DNA of 64,000 nt from the NCBI GenBank assembly GCA_964445525.1, contig CAYULA010000015.1, positions 6,459-70,458 of the forward strand, read 5' to 3'. The notes beneath the pieces were generated by a model, which was not told the DNA's origin, made no database searches, and worked only from the letters and a program-made list of their open reading frames with translations. This document shows, piece by piece, positions 9,783 to 17,078 of this stretch. The stretch's first letter is position 1; the number at the start of each line of letters is the position of its first letter. Source of the stretch: Penumbrarchaeum sp964445525. GTDB taxonomy: Archaea > Thermoplasmatota > Penumbrarchaeia > Penumbrarchaeales > Penumbrarchaeaceae. Position numbers and translations under genes: made by a program.

Positions 9783-9900
9783 ATCGGGCAGGGAATAACT
9801 GTTATTCTTAACACCTCTATCTCTTCCTAAATATGTCCCCCCCATATCTCTGCCCGAACGTATTTCCTGAAGATCCGGCGGGATACCGGATCTTCACTTC
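9783..9900 (+). ncRNA. Candidate structured small RNA
   Basis: The 310-base gap after the receiver-DUF835 gene contains no gene but does contain nested inverted repeats. TCGGGCAG (9784-9791) can pair with CTGCCCGA near 9850-9857. Inside lie GAATAA/TTATTC with a 3-nt loop and ATATG/CATAT around a C-run, giving a three-way-junction shape. A second hairpin follows: GAAGATCCGG (9869-9878) and CCGGATCTTC (9886-9895), 10 bp perfect, then T-rich sequence that could end transcription. A TATA box sits 26 bases upstream. It fits no RNA family I recognise (no tRNA T-loop, no C/D boxes). It could instead be a 3' UTR structure of the upstream gene. Confidence 0.35.
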
Positions 9901-9975
9901 ATTCTTTTGTTCGGATCTTTGACCGAATTACCAGTATGTTCTTGAAACTTGAACAACAAAATGCTGTTACTGTGA

Positions 9976-10551
9976 TCAGTAATTTTTTGCAAGTGGCTCG
10001 AAATAGGCCCTTGGATGCTTGCATGCCGGGCACATTTCCGGGGCCATTTCTCCCTCGTGAATATACCCGCAGTTGAGACATTTCCATTTGATGGGTCTGT
10101 CCCTTTTGAAGAATCCTTCGCTCTGAAGCCTCTCTATGAGAGAATTGTAACGATTCTCGTGTTCCACTTCCACCTTTGCAACCATCTTGAATGTTTTGGC
10201 AACCTCGGGAAAACCTTCCTGTTCTGCAATTTTTGCGAATGTGGGATAGAGTTCGGTCCATTCCTCGTTCTCTCCGGCAGCCGCAGCCTTGAGGTTATCC
10301 AGGGTTGTTCCTATAACACCGGCCGGATATGATGCAGTGATCTCAACCATCCCGCCCTCAAGATGCTTGAAGAAGAGCTTTGCATGTTCCCTCTCGTTCT
10401 CGGCTGTTTCCAGAAAGATCTCCGAAATGGCGTTGAATCCCTCTTTCTTTGCGGCCTTTGCAAAGAATGTGTATCTGTTTCGGGCCTGGGATTCTCCCGC
10501 AAATGCAGCTAGAAGATTTTTTTCTGTTTCGGTTCCCTTTATACTTGGCAT
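9976..10551 (-). CDS. rbr: Rubrerythrin
   Basis: 191 residues: an N-terminal four-helix diiron domain and a C-terminal rubredoxin-like domain. The first metal-ligand helix is 'FAGESQARNRY', a second is 'ENEREHAKLFFKHL', and the second half has 'VAKVEVEHENRY'. The C-terminal iron site is CLNCG...CPAC. Rubrerythrins reduce hydrogen peroxide in the cytoplasm of anaerobes using electrons from rubredoxin. Length and motifs match the classical family. It is transcribed separately from the oxidative-stress cluster at 11.3-13.6 kb but probably shares its role. A TATA box lies just upstream. Confidence 0.95.
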   Translation of the reverse strand: MPSIKGTETEKNLLAAFAGESQARNRYTFFAKAAKKEGFNAISEIFLETAENEREHAKLFFKHLEGGMVEITASYPAGVIGTTLDNLKAAAAGENEEWTELYPTFAKIAEQEGFPEVAKTFKMVAKVEVEHENRYNSLIERLQSEGFFKRDRPIKWKCLNCGYIHEGEMAPEMCPACKHPRAYFEPLAKNY

Positions 10552-10581
10552 TCTCTCACCGATCCCCGATATCGGAACTTA

Positions 10582-10590
10582 TTTATAAAA
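10582..10590 (-). promoter_or_regulatory. TATA box of rubrerythrin gene
   Basis: On the minus strand the sequence TTTTATAAA lies about 35 bases upstream of the rubrerythrin ATG, giving an expected transcription start near 10560 and a very short leader. Confidence 0.5.
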
Positions 10591-10694
10591 ACTGATGTAA
10601 ATCCTGTTACGGTTCATCACGGATCAACAAGGCATTTAAAAATTTTCAATTACTTTTTTGAGAAAATACAATGGACAGACTGAAATAGGATGTA

Positions 10695-11252
10695 ATGGAT
10701 CGGGAATTGATTATGAGGAGAGTAACATTAACACCCATCGGATGGGAAGATGAAAAGGTATTGTCGATGATGAAGAACTTCCTGAGTGTACTCACCGACA
10801 TGGATGTCAATATCGGCTCGGGAATGGAAATACCAAGATATGCATACAATCAGAAGAGGGACCAGTACCACGTTGAGACCATTCTTGAGAGTCTCTCCTT
10901 CAGACACAGTGGCGGGGATTTCATATTGGGTGTTGGCGATTTAGATATATACATGAAGGGATACAATTTCGTATTCGGTCATTCAAATCTGATCACAGGC
11001 GTAGGTTTGATGTCAACCATGAGGCTCTGGCCTTCATTCTACGGAGAACCGGATGAGAAAAACCTGTTCCGCAAAAGGATGCTCACCGCGGCAACGCATG
11101 AGATGGGACATCTTATGGGTCTGTTTCATTGCAGAAATCCCGGATGTGTCATGAACGATTCCAGGTCAATATCGGAAATGGATTCCAAGAGTTTCGATTT
11201 CTGTAAAAGCTGTTTGAAAGCCATTGAAGATAGAAAGTTCAAAAAAATGTAG
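10695..11252 (+). CDS. amzA: Archaemetzincin-like zinc metalloprotease
   Basis: 185 residues. The active site is the archaemetzincin signature HEMGHLMGLFHC: HExxH zinc ligands, a third ligand histidine and the adjacent cysteine. The downstream cysteines and methionine typical of the family follow (CVMN..., then CKSC), which bind a second zinc. There is no signal peptide, as is usual for archaeal members, so it should be cytoplasmic. The physiological substrate is not established for the family. The start is ATG 10695; ATG 10713 is an alternative. TTTAAAAATT near 10635 could be the promoter. It is convergent with the ferritin-like gene downstream. Confidence 0.92.
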   Translation: MDRELIMRRVTLTPIGWEDEKVLSMMKNFLSVLTDMDVNIGSGMEIPRYAYNQKRDQYHVETILESLSFRHSGGDFILGVGDLDIYMKGYNFVFGHSNLITGVGLMSTMRLWPSFYGEPDEKNLFRKRMLTAATHEMGHLMGLFHCRNPGCVMNDSRSISEMDSKSFDFCKSCLKAIEDRKFKKM

Positions 11253-11273
11253 AAAGGCCCTTTGTAAAGGGCC
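11240..11273 (-). terminator. Hairpin terminator between convergent genes
   Basis: GGCCCTTT (11256-11263) and AAAGGGCC (11266-11273) form an 8-bp perfect stem. Read on the minus strand it is followed after 8 bases by seven Ts (plus-strand A-run at 11241-11247), so it best serves the minus-strand cluster. It could also stop the plus-strand protease transcript. Confidence 0.5.
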
Positions 11274-11282
11274 CTGGTATGC

Positions 11283-11774
11283 TCAAGGTCCTACGTGCAT
11301 CATCTCCCATTCAATCTCGTAATCCTCTTCGGATTCCAGATATTCCTTCTCTATCTCCAGGAGCTTGTAGTGTCCTATCTCCATCTTTGCAAGGTATTGA
11401 AGTGTCTTTGAGATGTCGGCGTCATCGAACCTCTTCGAGAGGGAACCGTAGAAATCGGATGCCGCCATTTCGGCATCCATTGCCTGGGACATAATATCCG
11501 AAGCCTGGACATATGGTTTTTCCACATCCACTCCCGGGAGAGGTACCGGAGATTTTTCGGGGAGGCCCGGGACCTCTTCCTGGAATTCCATCTTGTAAAT
11601 GGATTCCAGATAATCCCTGTGCTTCAGCTCCTCTTCCGCAATGTATCTGAGCTTGTCAGATAGATATCCGTTATCCACTTTTCCCGCAAGCTGCAGATAG
11701 ACGTCCCTGCTTTCAACCTCACTTTTGATCGCGGCAAGCATCATGTCCTTCATATCATATGATTCGAGATCCAT
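11283..11774 (-). CDS. Ferritin-like / rubrerythrin-family diiron protein
   Basis: 163 residues forming two similar helical pairs. Metal-ligand motifs are 'AIKSEVESRDVYLQLA', 'EEELKHRDYLESIY', 'AMDAEMAASDFYGSL' and 'MEIGHYKLLEIE', the E...ExxH pattern of ferritin-like diiron sites. There is no rubredoxin domain, unlike the rubrerythrin at 10 kb. It lies 10 bases downstream of the peroxiredoxin gene in a minus-strand operon with ferritin, consistent with a role in peroxide or iron handling. The precise reaction is not known for this subgroup. Confidence 0.82.
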   Translation of the reverse strand: MDLESYDMKDMMLAAIKSEVESRDVYLQLAGKVDNGYLSDKLRYIAEEELKHRDYLESIYKMEFQEEVPGLPEKSPVPLPGVDVEKPYVQASDIMSQAMDAEMAASDFYGSLSKRFDDADISKTLQYLAKMEIGHYKLLEIEKEYLESEEDYEIEWEMMHVGP

Positions 11775-11784
11775 TCATAACACC

Positions 11785-12357
11785 TCATATCTTTCCTACC
11801 TTGTCCAGGGTTTGTTCCATGGCTTCATCCCCCGGTTTCCAGTTGGCAGGGCAAACCATTCCGGGATGCTCCCTTACGTATCTTGAAGCCTGGAGCTTTC
11901 TGAGTATCTCTTGTGCGGTCCTGCCAATGGAGTTGTCATGGATGTCCATGGCCTTAAGGATGCCGTCGGGATCGATTATGAAGGTGCCTCTCTGAGACAG
12001 GCCCTCCTCTTCGATATAGATCCCGAATGCCTTGCAGACTTTACCGGTTGGATCGGCCATCATCGGATAATTGACCTTTCCAATGGCCGGGGAATCCATA
12101 TGCCATGCCAGATGAACATATGCCGTATCGGTGCTTACGGAAATGATCTCGGCACCTTCCTTTTGAAACTTCTCATAATTTACCGCCAGGTCCTCCAGTT
12201 CGGTGGGACAAACGAATGTGAAATCAGCTGGATAGAAAGCCAGTATCAACCATTTCCCTCTGAAATCCGACATATGTACTTTCCTGATCTCACCTTTGTG
12301 GAAGACTTCAGCGGTAATATCCGGTACCTCGTCCCCGATCCTTATCATGGATTCCAT
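11785..12357 (-). CDS. 2-Cys peroxiredoxin (AhpC/TSA family)
   Basis: 190 residues. The peroxidatic cysteine lies in FYPADFTFVCPTE and the resolving cysteine in 'HPGMVCPANWKPG' near the C-terminus, the typical 2-Cys arrangement. It reduces hydrogen and organic peroxides in the cytoplasm; the electron donor is unknown here but rubredoxin or thioredoxin partners are usual. The start could be residue 4 (MIRIGDEVP), because a GGGGG stretch sits about 9 bases upstream of that ATG. It is sandwiched between ferritin (6-base gap) and a ferritin-like gene (10-base gap), which argues for one oxidative-stress operon. Confidence 0.93.
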   Translation of the reverse strand: MESMIRIGDEVPDITAEVFHKGEIRKVHMSDFRGKWLILAFYPADFTFVCPTELEDLAVNYEKFQKEGAEIISVSTDTAYVHLAWHMDSPAIGKVNYPMMADPTGKVCKAFGIYIEEEGLSQRGTFIIDPDGILKAMDIHDNSIGRTAQEILRKLQASRYVREHPGMVCPANWKPGDEAMEQTLDKVGKI

Positions 12358-12363
12358 CCCCCT

Positions 12364-12867
12364 TTATTCCTCGGCAGGTGCCTGTCTCGTACCCAGTTCC
12401 CTGTCAAGCTGGAATAGGCCTCCGGGATGATCTCCTATCAATTCGAGTTTGTCAAGTATGTCTCCTACGGAAGATTCCTCCTCCACCTGCTCGGCGACGA
12501 ACCACTGTAGGAAGTTATCGGATGCGTAATCCTTCTCCTCTCTTGCCAGAGAGACCAGATGATTTATTCTTCCGGTTATGTGCTGTTCATGTTTGAGGGC
12601 CGCCTGGAAAATATCTTTCATCTTCCCGTGTTCGGCCGGGGGCCCCTCGATGGAATGCAGCTTGATATTTCCGCCTCTTTCCAGTATGTAATCATAGAAT
12701 TTCCTGGCGTGTATCATCTCCTCCTGAGCCTGGTTGTCAAGCCAGACGGAGGTTCCCTTGTATCCTTCTGAATCAGCATAGGCCGCCATGGCTTGGTAAA
12801 GATAGGCGGAATACAGTTCCTCGTTTATCTGTTTGTTCAATTCCTCAAGAATTTTATCCGAAAGCAT
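12364..12867 (-). CDS. ftn: Ferritin
   Basis: 167 residues with the non-heme ferritin pattern: 'LNKQINEELYSAYLYQAMAAY', 'NQAQEEMIHARKFYDYI', and late helices with 'HEQHITGRI' and 'WFVAEQVEEE'. The E, ExxH, E and Q ferroxidase-centre residues are visible. Ferritin oxidises Fe(II) and stores iron as a mineral in a 24-subunit shell. The start is supported by GGAGGAAAG 8 bases upstream of ATG. It is the first gene of the ferritin / peroxiredoxin / ferritin-like operon. Confidence 0.93.
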   Translation of the reverse strand: MLSDKILEELNKQINEELYSAYLYQAMAAYADSEGYKGTSVWLDNQAQEEMIHARKFYDYILERGGNIKLHSIEGPPAEHGKMKDIFQAALKHEQHITGRINHLVSLAREEKDYASDNFLQWFVAEQVEEESSVGDILDKLELIGDHPGGLFQLDRELGTRQAPAEE

Positions 12868-12922
12868 TTTTCTTTCCTCCGATGATCAGTTAAACGCAAT
12901 GCTATTTTTAACATTCCCCTTA

Positions 12923-13075
12923 TCATTCAAGCGGTTTGAATTGATCCTTGTAGGCCTTGCAGTGAGGACAGAACCCATGGCTTTTTATGTCACCGAAGGG
13001 TGTGTTCAACTTTACTCCGGAACCGGGATCACCTAACCCGGGATCGTGAACATGACCGCATTTTTCACATACCAA
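12923..13075 (-). CDS. Small rubredoxin, second half of a split Hrb-type flavoprotein
   Basis: A 50-residue frame begins with TTG immediately after, and in frame with, the TAA of the flavin reductase gene. It carries both iron-binding pairs, CEKCG and CPHC, about 29 residues apart, and the typical rubredoxin middle 'HDPGLGDPGSGV'. The aromatic tryptophan before the second CxxC is replaced (SHGFCPHC). In Moorella-type Hrb, a flavin reductase domain and a rubredoxin domain form one chain; here a single stop codon separates them. Expression could come from reinitiation at TTG, stop readthrough, or not at all. Rubredoxin carries electrons to peroxide- and oxygen-reducing enzymes such as rubrerythrin. 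Confidence 0.75.
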   Translation of the reverse strand: MVCEKCGHVHDPGLGDPGSGVKLNTPFGDIKSHGFCPHCKAYKDQFKPLE

Positions 13076-13630
13076 TTATTGAAGGTGTTCCTTCTTCCCG
13101 GATGAGATCTTATCACCCCATCCGTCGTATGTCGGGGCATTCTTGGACGATCTCCCGCCCTTTATGTCCCTGTAATATGAATAGGTGAGTGGTTCGACAT
13201 CTTCGATTATCTCCGATTCCACCACCTCACCTATGAAGATCGTATGGGTACCAACGGAAAAATGATCGAGCAGTTTTAGATCCATATACCCCACAGCATG
13301 GTCAAGTACTATCGGGGCACCGGTTCCACCTATCTTGAAATCGGTTTCCTGGAACTTGTCTATGTCCCTGCCAGATCTGAAACCCCATTTGCCTATGAAT
13401 TTCATGGGGGTATCCTTCCTGAGTATGGATATCGAAAACACCTTTGAATCCAGGATATAATCGTGGGTCAGGTTTTCCTTGCTTATGAAAACGGTTATGC
13501 AGGGAGGGGATGAGGTAACCTGATTTGCGGTGTTTATAACGAGCCCGTTGTATTTCTCACCCTTTCTGGAGCTAACTATATACATGCCGTATGTAACCTT
13601 GAAGAGGGTCTCAATGGCCAACCATGCCAC
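13076..13630 (-). CDS. Flavin reductase / flavoredoxin domain protein (Hrb N-terminal type)
   Basis: 184 residues resembling the FMN-binding flavin-reductase-like domain of high-molecular-weight rubredoxin: 'TLFKVTYGMYIVSS', 'INTANQVTSSPPCITVFISKENLTHDYI', 'FSISILRKDTPMKFIGKWGFRSGRD' and the terminal 'YSYYRDIKGGRSSKNAPTY', after which the fused family normally continues into rubredoxin. Here TAA follows, and the rubredoxin frame resumes with TTG directly afterwards. It probably transfers electrons from NAD(P)H to rubredoxin in oxygen or peroxide detoxification. It lies upstream of ferritin and peroxiredoxin on the same strand. Confidence 0.85.
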   Translation of the reverse strand: MAWLAIETLFKVTYGMYIVSSRKGEKYNGLVINTANQVTSSPPCITVFISKENLTHDYILDSKVFSISILRKDTPMKFIGKWGFRSGRDIDKFQETDFKIGGTGAPIVLDHAVGYMDLKLLDHFSVGTHTIFIGEVVESEIIEDVEPLTYSYYRDIKGGRSSKNAPTYDGWGDKISSGKKEHLQ

Positions 13631-13769
13631 CTCTCGCGGTCGGATATGTGGTTGTATATTTACCCTTTATCCCTGGATTTCCCGATATATCACCTCTCCT
13701 GTTCAACCTGTTCCTCCGATCCTGATTGAAACTAACCTATCAAGGTATTGTTTTATTGACTCGGCGGAT

Positions 13770-14522
13770 ATGTCAAGTAACATGGAAGGGCACAATCGTG
13801 TGGTTGATAGGGTACCCTGGGACCTCGAAGCCGTGGTGGTTTCAAGACCCAACCGTTTCCTGCTAATCGCTGATGTGATCAAGGATGGGGGAGGGGTGAT
13901 CCCGAATGAGAGGATTCATGTTCATGATCCCGGTAGATTGAAAGAGATAATCTTTCCGGGGAACAGAATAAGGATCAAAAGTGCCACAAAACCCGGAAGA
14001 ACCACTGCATGGGATCTTGTTTATGGAATGGTCGGAGGTGATTGGGTGTTGGTCAACTCATCCAATCACAGAAAGATTTCCGAAACGATTTTAACCGACC
14101 CCGATCTGACTCCAATCGGTAACATATCCGAGATTCAGCCCGAATTCAGGATAGGAAAGAGCAGACTCGATTTCAGATTGATCCTCGAGGATGGAGATTA
14201 CTGCTTTGTGGAGGTGAAAGGATGTACCCTGACAAAAAATGGAAAAGCCCTTTTTCCCGACGCTCCCACAACCAGGGGAACAAGGCATTTGAGGGAACTT
14301 GTGAGTCTGAAAAAGAACGCTCACAGATCGGCGGTTATTTTCCTTGTCCTTGGCCCTTCTCCTCAATGCTTTTCACCGAACTCGGAAACGGATCCGGAGT
14401 TCAAGAAAGCCTTCGTTGATGCAACGAAGGCAGGTGTGGAGATCTATCCGCTTCGGCTTCATGCCGAGGATGATGGAATAATCCTCGACGGATTGGTTCC
14501 ATTATGCGATAGATCATATTAA
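13770..14522 (+). CDS. sfsA: SfsA family protein (predicted DNA-binding nuclease)
   Basis: About 250 residues from ATG 13770; ATG 13782 is an alternative. The open frame extends upstream to 13530, but that part overlaps the flavin reductase gene on the other strand and does not resemble the family. Recognisable segments are 'PNRFLLIADV', 'HVHDPGRLKEIIFPGNRI', the nuclease-like core 'SRLDFRLILEDGDYCFVEVKGCTL' and 'FPDAPTTRGTRHLREL'. SfsA was named for sugar-fermentation stimulation in E. coli and has a PD-(D/E)XK-like fold; its role in archaea is undefined. The 3' end overlaps the convergent GAF gene by 9 bases. Confidence 0.92.
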   Translation: MSSNMEGHNRVVDRVPWDLEAVVVSRPNRFLLIADVIKDGGGVIPNERIHVHDPGRLKEIIFPGNRIRIKSATKPGRTTAWDLVYGMVGGDWVLVNSSNHRKISETILTDPDLTPIGNISEIQPEFRIGKSRLDFRLILEDGDYCFVEVKGCTLTKNGKALFPDAPTTRGTRHLRELVSLKKNAHRSAVIFLVLGPSPQCFSPNSETDPEFKKAFVDATKAGVEIYPLRLHAEDDGIILDGLVPLCDRSY

Positions 14523-14969
14523 CGGGGCAACCATGGAGCAGATCTTCTCAAGCAGTATCCTGTCATTTTCATCGAAAGGAGATATTCTGTGGGAGTCGAT
14601 ATCCAGTTCACCCACTATGTCGCCATCCTTCCGGATCGGAAGAACTATCTCCGATTTCACCTCGGGAGAACAGGAAAGGTAATTGCCCTCCCTGTTGACA
14701 TCCGGAACGATAAATAGCTCTCCGGTATCTGCTGCTTGTCCGCAGATTCCCCTGCCGAATGGTATTCTGGTATGCTCGGTGGGTTTTCCGGAAAATGGAC
14801 CCAGTACAAGCATTCTATCTTCTTCGGGATCGACCAGGTAAAATCCCACCCAATCATAGTGGGCCACATCTTCCCTCAACAAGTCGCAGATGCTCGAAAG
14901 TGGGTTTTCCTCTTTTTCCATGATCGCTTCGGTTTTTTTGATAAGTTCCAGAACCTCTCCCTGCTTCAT
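14514..14969 (-). CDS. GAF-domain protein, free methionine-(R)-sulfoxide reductase type
   Basis: 151 residues spanning one GAF domain with the fRMsr signature 'IPFGRGICGQAADTGELFIVPDV', 'YLSCSPEVKSEIVLPI' and 'DGDIVGELDIDSH'. The two cysteines in GICGQ and LSCSP correspond to the catalytic/resolving pair region of the bacterial enzyme, which repairs free methionine-R-sulfoxide. Start and length are normal for the family. It lies 10 bases downstream of the DNA glycosylase gene, so the two probably form an oxidative-damage repair operon. Activity is inferred from motif conservation. Confidence 0.85.
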   Translation of the reverse strand: MKQGEVLELIKKTEAIMEKEENPLSSICDLLREDVAHYDWVGFYLVDPEEDRMLVLGPFSGKPTEHTRIPFGRGICGQAADTGELFIVPDVNREGNYLSCSPEVKSEIVLPIRKDGDIVGELDIDSHRISPFDENDRILLEKICSMVAPLI

Positions 14970-14978
14970 ATCAAACCC

Positions 14979-15644
14979 TCACTTGAATATTGATCCCGCC
15001 TCCTTATACCACAACATCAGGTCCAGATGGGAGGGGGGAATCCCCAGATGGTCGCAATAGGCCATCATTTTTCTCTCTATTTCAAGATATCTGGATGGGG
15101 TCATGGAAGACGGCACTTCGGGAATCACACCGGCTCTTGAAAGATTCTTTAATATATGGCGGTCAAGTATCGTGAGGTTCTCCCCGAGGCCGATGTTCCT
15201 CAGGAAGTGGCTCGCCTCTTTGAACCCGAATCCCTTCACCTCTCTGACAAGCCACTGTCTGGCCTCAAAGGGATCGTCGAATTCTTCCAGGTGGGAAATA
15301 ATTGTAATTTTCCCATCATGGAAGAATTTGTTTCTGGCCTCCAGAATGTAGGATGCTTTTCTGTATTTGAATCGTACTATACCCACAACTTTCAGGACCT
15401 GTTGATAATCTCCTCTGAGAAGGAGGTCGTTGCATGAGAGCTCTTCGACAGCTCCCCAGCAGGTTGTGGCCTTGGATTGGGGGGTGAGTATGCAGAAGAA
15501 CAACTCCTTCAATATGGCCATATCATCCTTTTGTTCCCACAATCTCCTGAATTCCTCCAATCGAAGGACTATCTCTTCATTGAGGTCATCATGAAGATCG
15601 ATCATACTGGAGGCAAAGGACTCGTCATATTCCATTTTGACCAC
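14979..15644 (-). CDS. ogg: 8-oxoguanine DNA glycosylase / AP lyase (archaeal Ogg2 type)
   Basis: 221 residues of the helix-hairpin-helix glycosylase superfamily. The motif 'VKGFGFKEASHFLRNIG' contains the catalytic lysine in GFGFK, and 'LTILDRHIL' contains the catalytic aspartate, both typical of archaeal N-glycosylase/DNA lyase. The C-terminal lysine-tipped tail (GSIFK) fits the Ogg2 subgroup. It excises 8-oxoguanine from DNA. It lies just upstream of the sulfoxide-reductase-like GAF gene and 10 bases downstream of the acidic hypothetical gene. Confidence 0.9.
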   Translation of the reverse strand: MVKMEYDESFASSMIDLHDDLNEEIVLRLEEFRRLWEQKDDMAILKELFFCILTPQSKATTCWGAVEELSCNDLLLRGDYQQVLKVVGIVRFKYRKASYILEARNKFFHDGKITIISHLEEFDDPFEARQWLVREVKGFGFKEASHFLRNIGLGENLTILDRHILKNLSRAGVIPEVPSSMTPSRYLEIERKMMAYCDHLGIPPSHLDLMLWYKEAGSIFK

Positions 15645-15654
15645 GATTGCGGAA

Positions 15655-16065
15655 TCAATCCAGCCTTAGTGCTTTTCCCAGTCTTTCCAGGAATGGGTGC
15701 TCCTTTGCATCCTCATAGATCTCTCTTCTTTCATCCTGGGTAATGTTCATGATCTCTGCAAGATTATCCAGCGCATCCAGTTCATCTTCATGGACATCCT
15801 CGTCTTCCAGGGCTTCTTTTAGGACCCTCTCGTAGATATCCTTCTCCAGATCATGATCGGACATATCGTTTGAGAGTTCCTGGATTTCCGTGGAATCGGG
15901 TTCTTCTCCTTCCTCGATCATTCCCATGATATCATCCATGGTATCATCGGACAGGCCTAGCCTCTCCTCCAGAATCATTATCAATCCGCTCTCGTCCAGG
16001 GAAATGAAACCGTCCGAAACCACCTTTTTCATGAATGAATAGTAGATGTATTCCCTTCTGTTCAT
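15655..16065 (-). CDS. Acidic hypothetical protein, possibly TerB-like helical repeat
   Basis: 136 residues, strongly acidic and mostly helical. Two halves look alike: an opening 'YIYYSFMKKVVSDGFIS..E...I...E..LGLSDD' and a second 'DIYERVLKEALEDEDVHEDEL..LDNLAEIMNITQDE'. This spacing resembles the tandem helical units of TerB-like domains. No catalytic motif, signal peptide or membrane segment is seen. It is the first gene of a minus-strand unit with the glycosylase and the GAF protein. The family call is tentative. Confidence 0.55.
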   Translation of the reverse strand: MNRREYIYYSFMKKVVSDGFISLDESGLIMILEERLGLSDDTMDDIMGMIEEGEEPDSTEIQELSNDMSDHDLEKDIYERVLKEALEDEDVHEDELDALDNLAEIMNITQDERREIYEDAKEHPFLERLGKALRLD

Positions 16066-16261
16066 GATAACACCCCGTTATTTCTCTGATGGTATCAACA
16101 ATTAGGATTAAACCATTATCCCTTCAAAAACAGTGAAGGGCGGATTTGAACCCTGGTGATTAAATATTTCCAATTCAATCAAGAATCCGGCAGATGATGA
16201 GAAACCAGGGCTGAACAGATGATGAACCCTATGAGTGCTGATGCCGCAAGGAGATATTCCC

Positions 16262-17005
16262 ATGAGCGATCCCTATGAAAAAGCCTCCAGAATTCTTCTT
16301 TATCGTAAGCCCTTTCTGATACTGACAGGCGCCGGTATCTCGGTGGAATCCGGACTTCCCCCCTTCAGGGGTCCGGGGGGCATATGGACAAGATATGACC
16401 CGGAGGATTATGGTCATGTGGACACCTTCAACCGCAATCCGGAAAGGGCCTGGGTTCTCCTCAAGGAGCTGATAGAGGGTTCATTGAAAGCCAAACCCAA
16501 TCAGGCACATTATGTCCTTGCAAGGCTGGAAGAATCCGGAATCGCGGGACCGATAATCACCCAGAACGTGGATGGTCTGCACAGGCTCGCCGGATCCAAG
16601 GATGTGCTGGATGTACATGGAGATGCCCGGATGATCTACTGTCCCTCATGTGGTATCAGATACGATATACCCGAAGAGGAAAAGGAAAGTCCATCCCCCC
16701 TCTGTAAATGCGGAAGCTTCTTGAGGCCGGATATAGTTTTTTACGGAGAACAGCTGCCCGAGGACAAGATCGAAAGGGCCTGGAAGCTTGCAAGAAGCGG
16801 TATGGATATTCTTGTCATAGGGACATCCGGGGTTGTATTCCCCGTGGCCCATATTCCCAATCTGGTGAAGGTATCCGGAGGAAGAATAGTGTTGATAGAT
16901 CCCAATCCCTCGGGCCTTCCCATGGGTATGGCTGATGTACACATCAGGGAAAAGGCTGTCAAGGGTATGCTCGAGCTGGAAAAAGCCCTGATGAAGAAGA
17001 AATGA
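16262..17005 (+). CDS. Sir2-family NAD-dependent protein deacylase
   Basis: 247 residues from ATG 16262. This start is chosen over ATG 16235 because AAGGAG ends 8 bases upstream. NAD-binding 'GAGISVESGLPPFRG', 'TQNVDGLHRLAG', catalytic histidine in 'VHGDARM', a zinc site CPSCG...CKCG, and 'GTSGVVFPVA' and 'IDPNPSG' are all in the expected order. It removes acyl groups from lysines using NAD. Upstream lie a hairpin (16121-16142) and a CCCTGGT/ACCAGGG inverted repeat flanking an AT-rich promoter-like stretch near 16160, of unknown significance. Confidence 0.95.
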   Translation: MSDPYEKASRILLYRKPFLILTGAGISVESGLPPFRGPGGIWTRYDPEDYGHVDTFNRNPERAWVLLKELIEGSLKAKPNQAHYVLARLEESGIAGPIITQNVDGLHRLAGSKDVLDVHGDARMIYCPSCGIRYDIPEEEKESPSPLCKCGSFLRPDIVFYGEQLPEDKIERAWKLARSGMDILVIGTSGVVFPVAHIPNLVKVSGGRIVLIDPNPSGLPMGMADVHIREKAVKGMLELEKALMKKK

Positions 17006-17024
17006 TTGCTGTCTTCCTAAAGGA

Positions 17025-17033
17025 TTTATATAA
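17025..17033 (+). promoter_or_regulatory. TATA box of the 17-19.7 kb surface protein gene
   Basis: TTTATATAA lies about 26 bases upstream of an expected start near 17053, giving a leader of about 25 bases with a GGTGG ribosome-binding stretch before ATG 17079. Confidence 0.5.
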
Positions 17034-17078
17034 TCCGAAAATGTTATTCGAATGTCCAGTATCTTCGGTGGATCTCAT

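Noticed and set aside
13530..13769. N-terminal extension of SfsA
   Set aside because: This stretch lies opposite the flavin reductase gene, lacks SfsA features, and the family starts at about residue 81 of that frame.
16121..16160. Minus-strand sequence with a tRNA T-loop-like GTTCAAATCC
   Set aside because: The flanking bases do not form a five-base-pair T-stem or acceptor stem, and no anticodon arm is visible.
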